Made by a program: the position numbers and the translations under genes | Source of the DNA: Robertkochia solimangrovi | GTDB lineage: Bacteria > Bacteroidota > Bacteroidia > Flavobacteriales > Flavobacteriaceae | NCBI RefSeq assembly: GCF_007279655.1 | Contig: NZ_QKWN01000002.1 | Location: 186,001 to 250,000, forward strand | DNA length: 64,000 nt | Direction of reading: 5' to 3' | The notes under the pieces: generated by a model | The model's input: the letters and a program-made list of their open reading frames with translations, nothing else | Told to the model about the DNA's origin: nothing | The model's database searches: none | Part shown: piece by piece, positions 38,379 to 47,736 of the stretch | Position numbering within the stretch: position 1 is the first letter of the stretch | Layout: every line of letters begins with the position of its first letter

Positions 38379-39257
38379 TCAGGCAGAAATGGAATTTTGA
38401 TTATTCCATTTTGCGATCATGAATTTTCGGTAGTTCGAGGGAGTGGTACCCTTCAGATCCTTGAATTTCCGATTGAAATTAGCGATGTTCGGAAAACCGC
38501 AAAGTCCGGATATTTCCGAGATCGGCAGGTCATTGGTCTTAAAGAGAAGACGACAAGCATATTCGATCCTGACTTCTATTAAAAACTGAAAATAAGTTTT
38601 GTTTGTCTTACTTTTGAAGTATCGGCAAAAGGCATTCTTACTCATGTTTGCCTTTTCCGCTACTTTATCCAGTGAAAATGGTTCCTGAAAATTCTTCAAC
38701 GTATAATCGATTACCACATTCATTCTATTTCCGTCATCATCTGAATATTTTTTTCGGTAGGTAAACTTTGACAACTGTTGCTTTTCTGCTGAGATCATGA
38801 TGTTCAGGATATTCAAAAGGCTTGCAATACGCTGAATACGATTTTGATTTTTAAGTTCATTGAAAAAGGGAATCAGTTTATCACGATCACTGATGATCTT
38901 AATGCCATGTCGGGATTCATTTAAAAGACTTTGAAGTCTTGCCATATCCGAAATGTTAAAAAAGTCCTTCCCAAATGAATCACGGGTAAAGAAGAGTTTT
39001 TGCATCACGGAAATCGACGAAGACTCCGGATGACTTTTAAACACATGGGGGATATTTTCACCGATGACCAATATATCATTCGGCATAAAATCGGTAATCG
39101 TATCACCAACAACAAGCGATCCTTCTCCGGAAACAATGTAACTGATTTGAATGTCGTCATGCTGGTGTAATTTGTCATAAAAATGAAAACAGGAGTCCTC
39201 CTGATAGACAAGAGCCTCCTGTTCTGGTTTGGGGATCTTAAAAGGTAGAATTTTCAT
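38379..39257 (-). CDS. AraC family transcriptional regulator with cupin sensor domain
   Basis: Residues about 20-150 form a cupin-like sensor (SYIVSGEGSLVVGDTITDFMPND). Residues 185-290 are two HTH units (FSLDKVAEKANMSKNAFCRYFKSKTNKTYFQ and LLFKTNDLPISEISGLCGFPNIANFNRKFKDLKG). The gene points toward the DUF885 genes and diverges from the S15 hydrolase gene; both are candidate targets. Effector unknown. Its stop is the reverse complement TGA of TCA directly abutting the DUF885 stop, forming TGATCA. Confidence 0.88.
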   Translation of the reverse strand: MKILPFKIPKPEQEALVYQEDSCFHFYDKLHQHDDIQISYIVSGEGSLVVGDTITDFMPNDILVIGENIPHVFKSHPESSSISVMQKLFFTRDSFGKDFFNISDMARLQSLLNESRHGIKIISDRDKLIPFFNELKNQNRIQRIASLLNILNIMISAEKQQLSKFTYRKKYSDDDGNRMNVVIDYTLKNFQEPFSLDKVAEKANMSKNAFCRYFKSKTNKTYFQFLIEVRIEYACRLLFKTNDLPISEISGLCGFPNIANFNRKFKDLKGTTPSNYRKFMIAKWNNQNSISA

Positions 39258-39620
39258 AATTTGAAAGGTAATTTAGGTGTAATGGTTTGGTGTAATTACG
39301 TATTAAATTATTTGATTTAATTATATTCAACAATTCTTGGGATAATAAAGTATTAGTATTGGGTAATAATAGCACTGTTAAAATTTCAGAACCCCCTCAT
39401 AGTCAATGTGCATATCCTCCGAACCGGAATCTATAGTGATGCAGAGGAAAATCTAAAAGGAATTTTTAACAAAAAAAGTGCTATTTTTAAGCGATTCAGA
39501 TGAAAAGTTTAGAAGAAATTCCTGATAACAATTTTTTACTTGAGAATATTACAATCTATTAACCTACGATTGAGTAGGTTATCATCAGTTTGAAATTATC
39601 TAACCCTAACCAATCAACAT
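39258..39620. other. Divergent intergenic region between AraC and S15 hydrolase genes
   Basis: 363 bases, A+T-rich, no coding frame seen. It should hold both promoters. The only clear structure is the 8-bp inverted repeat at 39560-39581, described separately. Confidence 0.55.
39560..39581 (+). promoter_or_regulatory. Inverted repeat TAACCTAC/GTAGGTTA upstream of the S15 hydrolase gene
   Basis: TAACCTAC (39560-39567) and GTAGGTTA (39574-39581) are perfect complements with a 6-nt loop, centred about 50 bases before the start codon. There is no T-run, so an operator or leader hairpin is more likely than a terminator. The AraC regulator next door is a candidate ligand. Confidence 0.4.
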
Positions 39621-41507
39621 ATGAAACAACGCTGTATTTTAATTACGTTTCTGTTAGTCACTCTTTTGGGAAGTAGTCAGTACCTATTGGCTCAAAGCAA
39701 TCCGCTGGATGAACTTGCAGAAATTGCCATTATCGACCAAAAGGTAATGATGCCGATGCGAGATGGTATTCGCCTCGCAACGGATATTTATCGTCCGAAA
39801 ACGGAAGAGAAAGTACCGATCATTTTTTCCCGTACTCCCTATAATTTTAATTCCTGGGGTGATGGAGAACAAAAGACCCGTACGGCCGAAAGAGCATTGG
39901 AGGCTGTAAAAAGGGGCTATGCCTATGTGGTACAGAATGAAAGAGGAAGATATTTTTCAGAAGGAGAATGGGATATTCTTGGTGTACCATTAACAGACGG
40001 CTATGACGCTTTCTCGTGGATGAAGGATCAGCCATGGTCAAACGGAAAGATCGGGACCCTTGGTTGCTCATCTACTGCCGAATGGCAAATGGCGGTTGCT
40101 GCTCTGGATCATCCGTCGCATGCAGCCATGGTACCTCAAGGCTTTGGTGCTGGAGTTGGCCGTGTAGGCGATGTCAATGAGCAGGGAAACTGGTACCGTG
40201 GAGGCGCTGAACAAATGCTTTTCTTTGCCTGGTTATACGGAGTGGAGCAGGATAAGTTTAAACCTCGTATTCCGGAAGGTGCGACCCAGGAAGACCTGAT
40301 CAGGATTTCAAGATTCTATGATCTGGCTCCGGAAAATCCACCGGTGGATATGGCAGAAGCATTAAGACATTTACCGATTCAGGACATTTTAAAGAATGTT
40401 AATGGTAAAAAGGAGATCTTCGATAAGATGATCCGTCGTAAGCCCAATGATCCAGCCTGGTATGAAGGCGGACTCTACCATGATGATATGGATTTCGGAG
40501 TACCGAGTTTTTGGTTTGCATCGTGGTATGACGTGTCGATCACACCAAACCTGAAGCTTTTTAACCATGTAAGAGAAAATGCATCCGATGCAGACGTAAG
40601 GGAGAATCAATATTTGGTGATCGCACCAACCCTGCACTGTGCCTATACGCGAGCAACTGAGAATACCATTGTAGGGGAGAGAAGTGTCGGGGATGCCCGA
40701 CTCAATTATGAGGAGCAAATCTATGGCTGGTTCGATCTTTGGCTTAAGGGCGAACAAAATGATTTCAAAGAGAAGACCCCTAGAGTGCAGTATTACACAA
40801 TGGGAATTAATAAGTGGCAAAGTGCCGATACCTGGCCACCGGAAGCAGCCAGGTTAAAGACCTTTTACCTGAACAGTACTGGAAATGCCGGAACTTCAAT
40901 GGAAGACGGCTTACTATCGACCAAAAAAGCCAGGAAAGATAATCCGGATGGGTTTACGTACGATCCGATGGATCCGGTTGAATCGTACGGTGGAAACGTT
41001 TGTTGCACCGGAAATGCGGTTAAAGGAGGTTCCTATGATCAACAAAATATGGAAACCAGAGATGATATTCTGGTGTATACTTCTGAAGCCTTGAAAGAAG
41101 GAGTAGAGATCTCCGGATTTATAGAAGCTACGCTCTATGTTTCTTCGGATGCAAAAGATACCGATTTCACGATCAAACTCATCGATGTTTATCCTGATGG
41201 CAGTGCTTACAATCTTGATGAAACCATCCAGAGAGTGAGATACAGAGAAGGATATGATAAGGAAGTATTTATGGAGGACGGACAGGTTTATAAAATCGAT
41301 CTGACTCCGATGTCAACGAGTAATTATTTTGAAAAGGGACATAAAATCAGAATTGAAATATCCAGCAGTAATTTCCCGCGTTTCGCTCGTAATTTGAATA
41401 CTGGAGGAAATAACTATGATGAAGCGGAAGGAGTGATTGCTCATAATAAAGTACATCATTCTTCGAAGTACCCCTCATCGATCAAATTACCGATCGTTAG
41501 CAAGTAA
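39621..41507 (+). CDS. CocE/NonD (S15) family secreted alpha/beta hydrolase
   Basis: Signal peptide ending LLAQS. The S15 hydrolase fold is seen from [15 protein letters not shown] through the nucleophile region [12 protein letters not shown], where S150 sits in G-C-S-S-T in place of the common G-x-S-Y-x-G. Catalytic His candidate in [10 protein letters not shown]. The C-terminal jelly-roll ([39 protein letters not shown]) is typical of S15/CocE proteins. The family includes X-Pro dipeptidyl-peptidases, cocaine esterase and glutaryl-7-ACA acylases; the exact substrate is unknown. Between peptidase genes and divergent from AraC, a role in peptide or acyl-amino-acid breakdown is likely. Confidence 0.9.
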   Translation: MKQRCILITFLLVTLLGSSQYLLAQSNPLDELAEIAIIDQKVMMPMRDGIRLATDIYRPKTEEKVPIIFSRTPYNFNSWGDGEQKTRTAERALEAVKRGYAYVVQNERGRYFSEGEWDILGVPLTDGYDAFSWMKDQPWSNGKIGTLGCSSTAEWQMAVAALDHPSHAAMVPQGFGAGVGRVGDVNEQGNWYRGGAEQMLFFAWLYGVEQDKFKPRIPEGATQEDLIRISRFYDLAPENPPVDMAEALRHLPIQDILKNVNGKKEIFDKMIRRKPNDPAWYEGGLYHDDMDFGVPSFWFASWYDVSITPNLKLFNHVRENASDADVRENQYLVIAPTLHCAYTRATENTIVGERSVGDARLNYEEQIYGWFDLWLKGEQNDFKEKTPRVQYYTMGINKWQSADTWPPEAARLKTFYLNSTGNAGTSMEDGLLSTKKARKDNPDGFTYDPMDPVESYGGNVCCTGNAVKGGSYDQQNMETRDDILVYTSEALKEGVEISGFIEATLYVSSDAKDTDFTIKLIDVYPDGSAYNLDETIQRVRYREGYDKEVFMEDGQVYKIDLTPMSTSNYFEKGHKIRIEISSSNFPRFARNLNTGGNNYDEAEGVIAHNKVHHSSKYPSSIKLPIVSK

Positions 41508-41576
41508 TAATCTCTGGATACGTACCAGTGGTACAGTATACCAAATATTGATAATCAGTATAATATCAATTCAAAT

Positions 41577-41611
41577 AAAAAGTCCTCACCCGAACAGGTG
41601 AGGACTTTTTT
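41577..41611. terminator. Bidirectional rho-independent terminator between convergent genes
   Basis: A near-perfect 14-bp palindromic arm pair, AAAAAGTCCTCACC / GGTGAGGACTTTTT, with a 6-nt loop; A- and T-runs on both flanks give termination for the S15 gene on the plus and the M28 gene on the minus strand. Confidence 0.9.
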
Positions 41612-41633
41612 AATGTAAAAGTTTTTTATTTAA

Positions 41634-43208
41634 TTATCTGCTAGCGCTGTCTGAAAGCACAGGCATATCTTTACGTGGTATTTGTTCTTCGCGTTGAGCG
41701 GTGTTGTATACGAAAGTCGCTACGATGACAGCAGCTTGTTTCAGGTCATCGGCAACGAGATGATCATAGGTGTCCATATTGGTATGGTGTGTACGGGTAT
41801 TGTATTCGATTCGGTCCTGAATGAACTGGAATCCAGGAATACCCACAGCATCGAAGGCCAGGTGATCGGTTCCTCCGGTATTATTGATCGTAAGTGTTTT
41901 AGCATCCATATCGGCAAAAGGTTCCAGCCATTTGCTGAAGATTGGTCGAACAGCTTCGTTACCCTGTAGATAAACGCCGCGAATACGTCCGGTCCCGTTA
42001 TCAAGGTTATAGTAGGCCGATACTTTTTGTTGTTCGGGTTTGATATCCCATTCACCATCGATAGCTTCCGCAAAATGCATTTTTGCATAATTTCTGGAAC
42101 CATGGAGGCCTTGTTCCTCACCACCCCAAAGAGCGATACGAATGGTACGCTTTGGTTGTAGTCCGGATTCTTTGATGATACGAACTGCTTCCATCATTAC
42201 CGCGCATCCGGCAGCATTATCGGTCGCACCAGTAGCTGCATGCCAGCTGTCCAGGTGTCCGCCAAGCATCACGATCTCGTCTTTAAGTGCAGGATCGGTA
42301 CCCGGAATCTCCGCGATCACGTTGTATCCTTTAAGGTCAGAAGTATAGAAATTGGTTTTAACATTAGCTTCAATAGTCACTTTCTCTCCGGCGCTAATCA
42401 GACGTTGAATTCTGAGATAATCATCGCTGGATAACATAACTGAAGCAGGAGCATTATCTGCATCTTTGTCATAGCTACCGCCACTGCTTGCGAAAATAGT
42501 ACCGTCGTTACCTCTTCCGTTCATCTTTAATACCAAAGCTGGCTTGGCCTCATTGATCATTTCCTGAACACGACGTGCCAGACGGAATTGTTGCATACGA
42601 CGTTCTCTCTCTGCGGCTCTCATAGTAGCCCAGGATCTTCCACCACTGTTTCCGGCAAAGGCGGTGGCCATTTCGAAAAGCTCGCTCTCAGTGAATCGGG
42701 CTCCGTCAGGTTCAAATGATGGAGATAATTCGTCATCAGACCATTGCATTACGATATTTCCTTTGATCTTATCCAAATACTTTTCGAGTTCAACAGTATC
42801 GGTTGCCTTGATCAGGACCACTTCTTTAGAAATTTCTCCACGGCCCGGAGTACTACCGGTCCAGGCAAGGGGTTGAGCAATTAAAGGCGTATAATAGGGA
42901 GTACGCATTGCCACATAACATTTTTCCTGTTCCCAGCCTTTTCCGAAATCTCCCCAGGACTCAAGCTGAGCATTTTCTAATCCCATTTCAGTTAATCGGG
43001 TTTTTGACCAGTTTGCAGCTTTCAGGAATCCCGGAGATGCGGTAAGTCTCGGGCCTGAGACATCGGTTAGGTGGAAGGCAAAATCCATAACCTTCGAGTT
43101 TTCAAGTCCTTCTTTTTTGATCTTTGAAAGTGCCAGTGTGTCGGGTTCTTCAACCTGGGCATTCATTATCCAGGGGATAAGGAATAACAGGAGTAGTGGT
43201 TTACGCAT
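41634..43208 (-). CDS. M28 family secreted zinc aminopeptidase
   Basis: Signal peptide ending IMNAQ. The M28 zinc and catalytic residues are all present: H318/D320 (GGHLDSWH), D330 (ATDNAAG), E364 or E365 (WGGEEQG), D403 (YNLDNG), H474 or H475 (YNTRTHHTNMD). The middle insertion (residues 130-300) is a protease-associated-type domain. Members of the family remove N-terminal residues from peptides. It is convergent with the S15 hydrolase gene and sits next to the DUF885 island, matching a peptide-scavenging role. Confidence 0.93.
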   Translation of the reverse strand: MRKPLLLLFLIPWIMNAQVEEPDTLALSKIKKEGLENSKVMDFAFHLTDVSGPRLTASPGFLKAANWSKTRLTEMGLENAQLESWGDFGKGWEQEKCYVAMRTPYYTPLIAQPLAWTGSTPGRGEISKEVVLIKATDTVELEKYLDKIKGNIVMQWSDDELSPSFEPDGARFTESELFEMATAFAGNSGGRSWATMRAAERERRMQQFRLARRVQEMINEAKPALVLKMNGRGNDGTIFASSGGSYDKDADNAPASVMLSSDDYLRIQRLISAGEKVTIEANVKTNFYTSDLKGYNVIAEIPGTDPALKDEIVMLGGHLDSWHAATGATDNAAGCAVMMEAVRIIKESGLQPKRTIRIALWGGEEQGLHGSRNYAKMHFAEAIDGEWDIKPEQQKVSAYYNLDNGTGRIRGVYLQGNEAVRPIFSKWLEPFADMDAKTLTINNTGGTDHLAFDAVGIPGFQFIQDRIEYNTRTHHTNMDTYDHLVADDLKQAAVIVATFVYNTAQREEQIPRKDMPVLSDSASR

Positions 43209-43494
43209 AATTATTGGTTTTTGGTTTTTGAAATATTAGTATTTAAGCTACCTGTTGGTATAGGCAGCATTTGTATTCTATATGATAAAAGTGGTCCGAT
43301 GAAATCAGACGGACTGAATTTAGTAAAAAAGTCAGAATTACGTCGGTGAATTCTCAAACGTGCTAAAAAAAATGAATTTTCCTGAAAAGGAGTGGTATTT
43401 GATTGATAATAGGAAGGGAATGAATAGAAAAATCTAAGATTAATTCAGGGAAGGACTATCTTTACATTCAATATAAACCGCCAATTTAAATACG
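43209..43494. other. Divergent intergenic region between M28 and DoxX genes
   Basis: 286 bases with no coding frame. A TATCTTTA at about 43458, resembling TAnnTTTG with one mismatch, may serve the DoxX gene. No hairpin was seen. Confidence 0.4.
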
Positions 43495-43923
43495 ATGTAT
43501 AAAAATTTTGTCAAACTATTTTTAAGATTAGCCATTGCTGCCGGATTTCTGTCCGCTGTAGCCGATCGTTTCGGAATGTGGGACGAGAAGGTGTCGGTAT
43601 GGGGTAACTGGGATAACTTCGTTGGATATACAGCGATGATCAATCCCTGGTTTCCTGCTGCAGTAATTCCTGTTCTTGCCATTGTAGCCACCTTAGCTGA
43701 GATCGTCTTTGCATTCTTTTTGATCATCGGCTTCAAAACAGAACTATTTGCAAAGCTCAGTGGATATCTGATGCTGATCTTCGGTTTGTCGATGACTTTT
43801 GCATCAGGCATTAAGGGAGCCTTCGATTATTCTGTCTTTGCCGCTGCTGGAGGTGCTTTTGCCCTGAGCCTGATCAGGGAAAAGTTTCTGGAAGTAGATA
43901 GTTTGATCTCCGGCCGAAAATAA
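43495..43923 (+). CDS. DoxX family integral membrane protein
   Basis: 142 residues with four membrane spans, typical of DoxX: NFVKLFLRLAIAAGFLSAVADRFG, WFPAAVIPVLAIVATLAEIVFAFFLIIG, GYLMLIFGLSMTF and YSVFAAAGGAFALSLI. DoxX proteins are linked to redox or thiosulfate/oxidative-stress processes in other bacteria, but the function here is unknown. It is a stand-alone gene with gaps of 286 and 323 bases on either side. Two more DoxX-like proteins occur within 8 kb. Confidence 0.88.
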   Translation: MYKNFVKLFLRLAIAAGFLSAVADRFGMWDEKVSVWGNWDNFVGYTAMINPWFPAAVIPVLAIVATLAEIVFAFFLIIGFKTELFAKLSGYLMLIFGLSMTFASGIKGAFDYSVFAAAGGAFALSLIREKFLEVDSLISGRK

Positions 43924-44246
43924 AAGCTGAAATTTCTGAGCTAGCTAGAATGAACAATATAATGAGCCTGCGATGAATACTTTCATCACCGGTCGCGCAA
44001 GTATGTTCAAGCGCTAAAAGACCAGAAGCTTTTAACCATACTATACTCAATTAATACAACGGCCAGTCTATCAAAATAAACATCTGTAAAAATAGACAAA
44101 ACCGTTTGTAGAATTATACTTTAATTAAGTAGGTAATCACTCCTAAAACTCAACGTACTTCTGTTACATATTATTAAGAAAATCAGTACCTTTATAGAAC
44201 TATAATTTATGACCATCTGTTATCCTGAAACAGGATTCTTTTAAAA
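43924..44246. other. Intergenic region with two small hairpins, no gene
   Basis: GATGAA/TTCATC (43972-43987, 4-nt loop) and a TAAAAG/CTTTTA pair near 44020 are the only structures. Neither has a T-run. The bases before the next gene contain an in-frame TGA at 44226, which forces a TTG start for that gene. Confidence 0.5.
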
Positions 44247-44639
44247 TTGGAAACCAAATACCTTTATATAATTCTAAACCTTATAACCGCCTTCGTTTGG
44301 TTGATCAATGGATTATTTTGTAAGGTACTGAATCTGGTTCCACGTCATCGCGAGATCGTAAATAGGATCATTGGAGCTGAGCATGCTGAAATTTATACGA
44401 TACTTATAGGATTTTCGGAGATTATTATGGCTATTTGGATATTTTCCGGTTTCAGGAGTAAATGGAATTCGGTAACACAGATGATAATCGTCGCGATCAT
44501 GAATATTATCGAATTTATCATGGTTCCTGAGTTGTTATTATGGGGAAGGCTCAATAGCTTTTTTGCGATACTATTTATAGCCCTGATTTATTATAAGGAG
44601 TTTATTTTATCGAAACGGTTAAAATACCTAAATGCATGA
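44247..44639 (+). CDS. DoxX-like small integral membrane protein, TTG start
   Basis: 130 residues, four membrane spans (YLYIILNLITAFVWLINGLFC, IYTILIGFSEIIMAIWIFSGF, VTQMIIVAIMNIIEFI, FFAILFIALIYYKEF), the layout of DoxX-like proteins. The frame opens after a TGA at 44226 and its only suitable start is TTG 44247. The stop overlaps the ATG of the DUF2071 gene (ATGA), so it heads a four-gene operon with overlapping ends. Function unknown. Confidence 0.8.
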   Translation: METKYLYIILNLITAFVWLINGLFCKVLNLVPRHREIVNRIIGAEHAEIYTILIGFSEIIMAIWIFSGFRSKWNSVTQMIIVAIMNIIEFIMVPELLLWGRLNSFFAILFIALIYYKEFILSKRLKYLNA

Positions 44640-45373
44640 TGGAACTGTTAAAAAGTCATCCCTTTGCCGTTGAGACTTTCTTTGAGCGTTCTCTTGTTCT
44701 TACGTATGCGGTACCAAAAGAAGAATTAAAAGACTTGATTCCGGAATGTGTAGAATTAGACACCTTTGCTGATAAGTGGGCTTTTGTAGCTTTAGCAATA
44801 GTTAGTACCAGAAAATTACGACCCAAAGGGTTTCCTAAAGTTTTAGGGAATGATTTTTTCCTGATCGGATACAGAGTATTTGTTAGGTATACAGATCTGC
44901 GAGGTAAGCGTTTAAGAGGCTTATATATTCTGGGATCGGAGACCAATAAATCAAAAATGTCTTTTTTTGGAAATCTTTTCACTCATTATAATTATAAAAC
45001 GACTGATATCAACATGCAAGTAGTGAATGGAAATATAGCTATAAAGTCTGTTGCTTCAGCACTCGATGTTCGAATCAATACGGATATGTCGGAGGTTTTG
45101 CTACCCGATTGCTCACCTTTTCGTGAATGGAAGGAGGCCAGACGTTACGCTGGTCCGTTACCCTATACATTTACCTATAACAGGATTAAAAAAAAGGTAT
45201 TGATCATTGAAGGAGTAAGAGATAATTGGAAACCTGTGCCAGTTGAAGTGGAGCATGCAAAAGTTGGGTTCTTAAAGGATAAGGAATTTAAAAATATACG
45301 TTTGGCGAATGCTTTTATGGTTTCAAATGTTCCTTATTACTGGAAAAAAGGAAAAACAGAACTATGGAAATAA
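44636..45373 (+). CDS. DUF2071 family (YqjF-like) protein
   Basis: 245 residues with the DUF2071 pattern: an opening with FAVETFFERSLVLTYAVPKEELKDLIPECVELDTF, then DKWAFVALAIVSTRKLRPKGFPKVLGNDFFLIGYRVFVRY, and RGLYILGSETNKSKM. The first ATG overlaps the preceding stop and the last codons overlap the next start. No catalytic motif is known for the family, which appears cytoplasmic; its role in this operon is unclear. Confidence 0.8.
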   Translation: MMELLKSHPFAVETFFERSLVLTYAVPKEELKDLIPECVELDTFADKWAFVALAIVSTRKLRPKGFPKVLGNDFFLIGYRVFVRYTDLRGKRLRGLYILGSETNKSKMSFFGNLFTHYNYKTTDINMQVVNGNIAIKSVASALDVRINTDMSEVLLPDCSPFREWKEARRYAGPLPYTFTYNRIKKKVLIIEGVRDNWKPVPVEVEHAKVGFLKDKEFKNIRLANAFMVSNVPYYWKKGKTELWK

Positions 45374-46119
45374 AAAGAAGAAAATTTCAGAGTGTGCTGA
45401 ATATATTGAGTTTTAACAGGCATTTTTATATTATAGGAATTTTGGTATGGGCGTCAATATTGATCACTTTGATACTTCTCAAAACACCTTTATTATGGAT
45501 ATTTAGTATATCTCTGGCATTTATCTATGGATTGCTGATGCCTTTGATCATTTCGGCTTACGTTTATGATTTTTCCGGCTATTATGATTTTAATTGGTTA
45601 CAGCAATTTGGGCTCTCTCGGGAAAAAACACTAAATCTTATAAATATCAATGCTGGTTTTGATGAGACCAGTTATATACTGAAAAATAATTTCAAAGCTT
45701 CGGAGTTACAGGTATTTGATTTTTATAACCCTGTAAGGCACACGGAACCGGCTATTGTGAGGGCTAGAAAAATAAGTATGACTTATCCAAATACTACAGA
45801 GATTCAATCCAATTATATTCCGGTAAAGGATAATACGGTAGATATTATCTTTCTCTTATCTGCAGCACATGAAATTCGTTCCCATACGGAAAGGATAGTT
45901 TTTTTAAAAGAATGTAAAAGGATCTGTAAACCGAATGGGCGTGTTATTACAGTGGAACATCTACGGGATCTACCCAATTTCCTGGCTTTTTCATTTGGTT
46001 TCACGCATTTTTTTTCAGAAACAACCTGGAGGAATGCTTTTCAGGAAGCAGGCTTTGCAACTTTTGAGGAAACGAAGTTTACGCCATTCATGTCTATTTT
46101 TAATTGTCAGGCTTCATGA
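45364..46119 (+). CDS. Membrane-anchored class I SAM-dependent methyltransferase
   Basis: The N-terminus has two hydrophobic spans (about 21-40 and 44-66, FYIIGILVWASILITLILL and PLLWIFSISLAFIYGLLMPL). The remaining residues are a Methyltransf_11-like domain with YDFSGYYDFNWLQQFGLS, then VDIIFLLSAAHEIRSHTERIVFLKECKRICKPNGRVITVEHLRD, the post-motif region typical of class I enzymes. The classical glycine-rich motif I is poor (LININAGFDETSYIL), so binding of SAM should be confirmed. The gene overlaps both neighbours by a few bases. Confidence 0.75.
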   Translation: MEIKRRKFQSVLNILSFNRHFYIIGILVWASILITLILLKTPLLWIFSISLAFIYGLLMPLIISAYVYDFSGYYDFNWLQQFGLSREKTLNLININAGFDETSYILKNNFKASELQVFDFYNPVRHTEPAIVRARKISMTYPNTTEIQSNYIPVKDNTVDIIFLLSAAHEIRSHTERIVFLKECKRICKPNGRVITVEHLRDLPNFLAFSFGFTHFFSETTWRNAFQEAGFATFEETKFTPFMSIFNCQAS

Positions 46120-46520
46120 TCGATCTCTATCTTCATATCAGGATAATCGGAGTTTTACTGATAGTACTGGCATCGATCCATGGAATCTTTCCAAAGTATT
46201 TTAATTGGAAAGCCGAGTTGCGATCCTTAAGCCTTATCAACCGTCAAATGATGACGATACATACCTTTTTTATTGCACTTTCTGTATTTCTGATGGGGTT
46301 ACTATGCCTGTATACTACCGAAGACTTGATTGACACTGACCTGGGTAAAGTTATTTCAATAGGATTTGGAATTTTCTGGACTGTACGCTTATTGATTCAG
46401 TTTTTTGGATATTCTTCTAAATTATGGAAAGGTAAATTATTTGAATCTGTGATTCATATTCATTTCAGTGCCTTATGGATCTATTTCTCCGTGATTTTTT
46501 GGCTTAATGGATTGATATAA
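46116..46520 (+). CDS. Small integral membrane protein of the DUF2071 operon
   Basis: 134 residues with four membrane spans (LHIRIIGVLLIVLASIHGIF, MTIHTFFIALSVFLMGLLCL, VISIGFGIFWTVRLLIQFFG, SALWIYFSVIFWLNGLI). ATG 46116 overlaps the methyltransferase stop as ATGA; an upstream TTG at 46104 is less likely. No family recognised. It ends the operon just before a T-rich stretch. Confidence 0.75.
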   Translation: MIDLYLHIRIIGVLLIVLASIHGIFPKYFNWKAELRSLSLINRQMMTIHTFFIALSVFLMGLLCLYTTEDLIDTDLGKVISIGFGIFWTVRLLIQFFGYSSKLWKGKLFESVIHIHFSALWIYFSVIFWLNGLI

Positions 46521-46562
46521 TTTTTTTTTTACATTAAAATATCTCTTAATGCAACCAAGAGT

Positions 46563-46598
46563 TTGAGTACGAAAAGCCTAGCGGATTTCCGTACTCAA
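46563..46598. terminator. Terminator-like hairpin between convergent genes
   Basis: TTGAGTACG (46563-46571) pairs with CGTACTCAA (46590-46598), a 9-bp stem with an 18-nt loop. There is no T-run right behind it on either strand; a T-tract lies upstream at 46521-46531. Termination strength is therefore uncertain. Confidence 0.4.
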
Positions 46599-46620
46599 TA
46601 CCCTGCTAAACCATGGAGGA

Positions 46621-47718
46621 TTACTCCTGTACACTTATCGTTTCTATTTGTTCATTTATTTTACTAAACTCCCATTTCAATCCGAATATAGGATGCAAAA
46701 TCCTGATCCTTCTGATGATAAATTCATAAAGGAGAAAACATAGTATGAAGGTAAAGAGCGTTAATACGATGAATTGAAGTGTTACGGGTATTGACAAGGG
46801 TAATATCAGGTTGGCTCCGGCATAGAGTACAAACATATGGATGATATATACCGGATAGGCTGCTTTACTGAGATAGCTTAATAGTTTCCCCGGCTTGTTA
46901 AGGAATTGGTATCCGAGTCCGAATATCCAGAAGATCCAGCAATTCGATTCTATCGCCATGAGATACCCGGGAGCTTCCAGGTTAAAGATGGAATATCGCA
47001 CTAAATAGAGCACGAGTGCTAACCCGAAATAGCCCCATTTCCATTTCAAAACGGTTTGCCAGAAGGAGGTTCCACTATACATCAGGAGGAATCCGCAGGC
47101 GAATGCGATGAGTCCCAGAAAGAATCCATGCCAGGTCTCGGCATACATGGCAAAGATCTGAGGCTTTACCAGTAAAGTTTCCAAAACAAATAGCAGGGTT
47201 ACCGAAAGCGGACCTAATGGATTACTCATGATCTTAGCCGCAATCATTTTAAATCCGCTTTCAGGTCTGTGCTTCAAATAATAGAAAACCGGTAAGAGGA
47301 TAAGTACGTAGCAGAAGATATTCCCCAGAAACCAGAGATGACCCATATGCGGATAATAACTGAGCGGCATCTTATAGAATTTTTGAAACAGGATCATATG
47401 CAAAGGGGTAATCGCAATGATTCCAAATAAGAAGGGTAGCAGGATCCTTTTGGCTCTTTCTCCAATTAGTTGCTGCCAGTTTCTTTTTCCTAGCGCGAAA
47501 TATACCCCCATACCGGATACATAGAAGAGAAACGGTATTCTCCATACGTTCAGCAGAGTCATCGGCTTCCACAATGCATTCATGGGTTCATCGCTCTTTA
47601 CAAATCCGACGAACAGAGCCCAGGGCTGAAATACGATGGCAATATGGTAGATCAATAATAATCCTATAGCGATCACACGTAGCCAGTCTATGTCATATCT
47701 TCTTTCAGTTTTCATCAC
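46621..47718 (-). CDS. Acyltransferase family 3 integral membrane protein
   Basis: About ten membrane spans over 365 residues with the acyltransferase-3 signature YDIDWLRVIAIGLLLIYHIA (His at about 22) and PFLFYVSGMGVYFALGKRNW. These enzymes transfer acyl groups to surface glycans or other acceptors; the related OpgC proteins succinylate periplasmic glucans. The acceptor here is unknown. It follows the ankyrin lipoprotein gene by 18 bases on the same strand and probably forms an operon with it. Confidence 0.88.
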   Translation of the reverse strand: MMKTERRYDIDWLRVIAIGLLLIYHIAIVFQPWALFVGFVKSDEPMNALWKPMTLLNVWRIPFLFYVSGMGVYFALGKRNWQQLIGERAKRILLPFLFGIIAITPLHMILFQKFYKMPLSYYPHMGHLWFLGNIFCYVLILLPVFYYLKHRPESGFKMIAAKIMSNPLGPLSVTLLFVLETLLVKPQIFAMYAETWHGFFLGLIAFACGFLLMYSGTSFWQTVLKWKWGYFGLALVLYLVRYSIFNLEAPGYLMAIESNCWIFWIFGLGYQFLNKPGKLLSYLSKAAYPVYIIHMFVLYAGANLILPLSIPVTLQFIVLTLFTFILCFLLYEFIIRRIRILHPIFGLKWEFSKINEQIETISVQE

Positions 47719-47736
47719 GTTATGTTTTTGGTGGTT

